Shown: positions 63,249-64,000 of the stretch, one piece after another
Layout: each line of letters begins with the position of its first letter
How positions within the stretch are numbered: the stretch's first letter is position 1
NCBI RefSeq assembly: GCF_014652535.1
Contig: NZ_BMYZ01000004.1
Location: 76,844 to 140,843, forward strand
DNA: 64,000 nt
From: Cellvibrio zantedeschiae
Lineage (GTDB): Bacteria; Pseudomonadota; Gammaproteobacteria; Pseudomonadales; Cellvibrionaceae
Direction: 5' to 3'
Made by a program: the position numbers and the translations under genes
The notes under the pieces: generated by a model
What the model was told of the DNA's origin: nothing
The model's input: only the letters and a program-made list of their open reading frames with translations
The model's database searches: none

Positions 63249-63264
63249 TGCAATCTCGGGGCCA
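63249..63264 (-). promoter_or_regulatory. Sigma-54 promoter of the export operon
   Basis: On the minus strand TGGCCCCGAGATTGCA has the GG-N10-GC spacing of -24/-12 promoters. Transcription should begin near 63238, about 20 bp before the adaptor ATG. The divergent neighbour encodes a sigma-54 activator. Confidence 0.65.
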
Positions 63265-63326
63265 GCTATATTTGTTTTTTAATTTCAATCACTTACTTAA
63301 CTTTTGCCGATCTGCTTTATGTTGAG

Positions 63327-63366
63327 GTGTCCGTATTCGTACACTTGTTGTTCGTATTCGGACGAA
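63327..63366. promoter_or_regulatory. Two palindromes, candidate activator binding sites
   Basis: GTGTCCGTATTCGTACAC (63327-63344) is symmetric at 14 of 18 positions. TTCGT-N6-ACGAA (63351-63366) follows, sharing CGTATTCG. They lie about 77-116 bp upstream of the sigma-54 -12 element, normal enhancer distance, and just before the regulator gene. Confidence 0.5.
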
Positions 63367-63402
63367 TTAAACTCCCCTGAAATTGTGTTTCCGGGTGGTT
63401 TT

Positions 63403-64000
63403 ATGGCGAAGATTGCAGGGCATATTTTGGTTGTGGACGATGATGAGGACATCTTGCTATCGGCACAGCTCCTGTTGAAACGGCAATTCGATAGCGTCAG
63501 TCGCCTGGTCGACCCTACCGGATTGCCGGACTTTTTGGCGAAGCAAGTTGTTGATGTCGTCTTACTGGATATGAACTTCACCTTGGGTGATAACAGCGGA
63601 GAAGATGGCTTTTACTGGTTGCAACAACTGCAACAGAAATTCCCGCATCTCGTCATTGTGCTTATGACTGCCTACGCCGGTGTTGAACTGGCGGTGAAGG
63701 CGATAAAGGCAGGGGCGACGGATTTTGTGATTAAGCCGTGGAGTAACGAAAAGTTAATTGCAACTTTGCATTCTGCGTTTGAATTGGCGCAATCACGCAA
63801 AAAATTATCCTCACTTAGCGCCGAAAATTCCGCGCTCCGCGATGCGTTAAATTCAAAGCAAGAATATTTTATTGGTGAGTCCCCCTTGATGCGCGAGCTG
63901 ATGCAAAAAGCATCGCGCTGTGCGCCCACACAAGCCAATGTATTAATTCTGGGCGAAAACGGTTCCGGCAAGGAATTGCTCGCGCGCGAAATTCACGCTC
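63403..64000 (+). CDS. Sigma-54-dependent response regulator, 3' truncated by the window edge
   Basis: First 199 residues of an NtrC-type activator. The receiver domain (about 7-125) has D12-D14, phosphoacceptor D56 (VLLDMNF) and K111 (VIKPW). A short helical linker follows, then the AAA+ domain opens with FIGESPLMRELM and Walker A GENGSGKE (184-191). The ATG at 63403 follows GGGTGG. The remaining AAA+ and DNA-binding parts lie beyond the window. Divergence from the export operon with its sigma-54 promoter makes it the likely activator; a partner kinase gene may follow. Confidence 0.88.
   Translation, partial: MAKIAGHILVVDDDEDILLSAQLLLKRQFDSVSRLVDPTGLPDFLAKQVVDVVLLDMNFTLGDNSGEDGFYWLQQLQQKFPHLVIVLMTAYAGVELAVKAIKAGATDFVIKPWSNEKLIATLHSAFELAQSRKKLSSLSAENSALRDALNSKQEYFIGESPLMRELMQKASRCAPTQANVLILGENGSGKELLAREIHA

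Noticed and set aside
63253-63253. Upstream start codon for the adaptor gene
   Set aside because: It would lie within the sigma-54 promoter, upstream of the predicted transcription start; the ATG at 63217 fits better.

Overview
The window reads as the chromosome of a free-living, polysaccharide-degrading gammaproteobacterium, most likely Cellvibrionaceae (Cellvibrio or a close relative). The reasons are a poly-serine linker behind a lipoprotein signal, a TonB-dependent receptor sitting with pectin hydrolases, divergent algZ-algR/argH order as in Pseudomonas relatives, a GlyGly-CTERM subtilase, and moderate GC judged by eye. Species assignment is inference.

Layout. 1-2.9 kb: end of an assimilatory nitrite reductase operon (nirB partial, nirD) and cyanase, all feeding ammonium assimilation. 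3.0-10.1 kb: an envelope locus of two converging blocks. One block has a four-repeat PF03640-type lipoprotein, a mono-heme cytochrome lipoprotein and a barrel-like protein with an N-terminal CxxCH. The other has an alginate-export-like porin, a secreted LRR protein and an anti-sigma/ECF sigma pair. 10.3-16.4 kb: GNAT acetyltransferase, TonB-type protein and a large subtilisin-like protease. 16.7-22.5 kb: algR, algZ, argH, a HAD phosphatase, a small zinc-ribbon membrane protein and galM.

22.5-26.6 kb is an accessory patch. It holds poorly known genes and a REP-associated tyrosine transposase (RAYT) framed by inverted REP hairpins. A second, transposase-less copy of the same element lies nearby. 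The two bracket a PD-(D/E)xK-like nuclease gene and its frameshifted small upstream partner. The nuclease stop codon lies inside a REP.

26.6-32.4 kb: a Tat-linked GMC oxidoreductase pair, a Tat-exported isomerase-like TIM barrel and a GH95 fucosidase. 32.5-34.4 kb: yceI with cytochrome b561, and a YciA thioesterase.

34.5-55.8 kb is a pectin/galacturonate locus. It includes GH28 polygalacturonase, a TonB-dependent receptor, a DUF4861-GH105 fusion, kduI and kduD; altronate dehydratase, a three-gene transhydrogenase and a VOC protein; kdgK; a hexuronate reductase-like enzyme; a CE8 pectinesterase; and tpiA-fbaA-fbp. Together they would demethylate and cut pectin, take up oligomers, convert saturated and unsaturated uronates to 2-keto-3-deoxygluconate, phosphorylate it and return triose phosphate to fructose 6-phosphate. 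KDPG aldolase and uronate isomerase are not in the window. Several candidate operators and a leader hairpin pair lie between these units.

56.2-64.0 kb: a MacB-type export operon (adaptor, ATPase, two FtsX-type permeases) diverging from a truncated sigma-54 activator gene. A GG-N10-GC sigma-54 promoter sits before the operon, with two palindromes upstream of it placed like enhancers.
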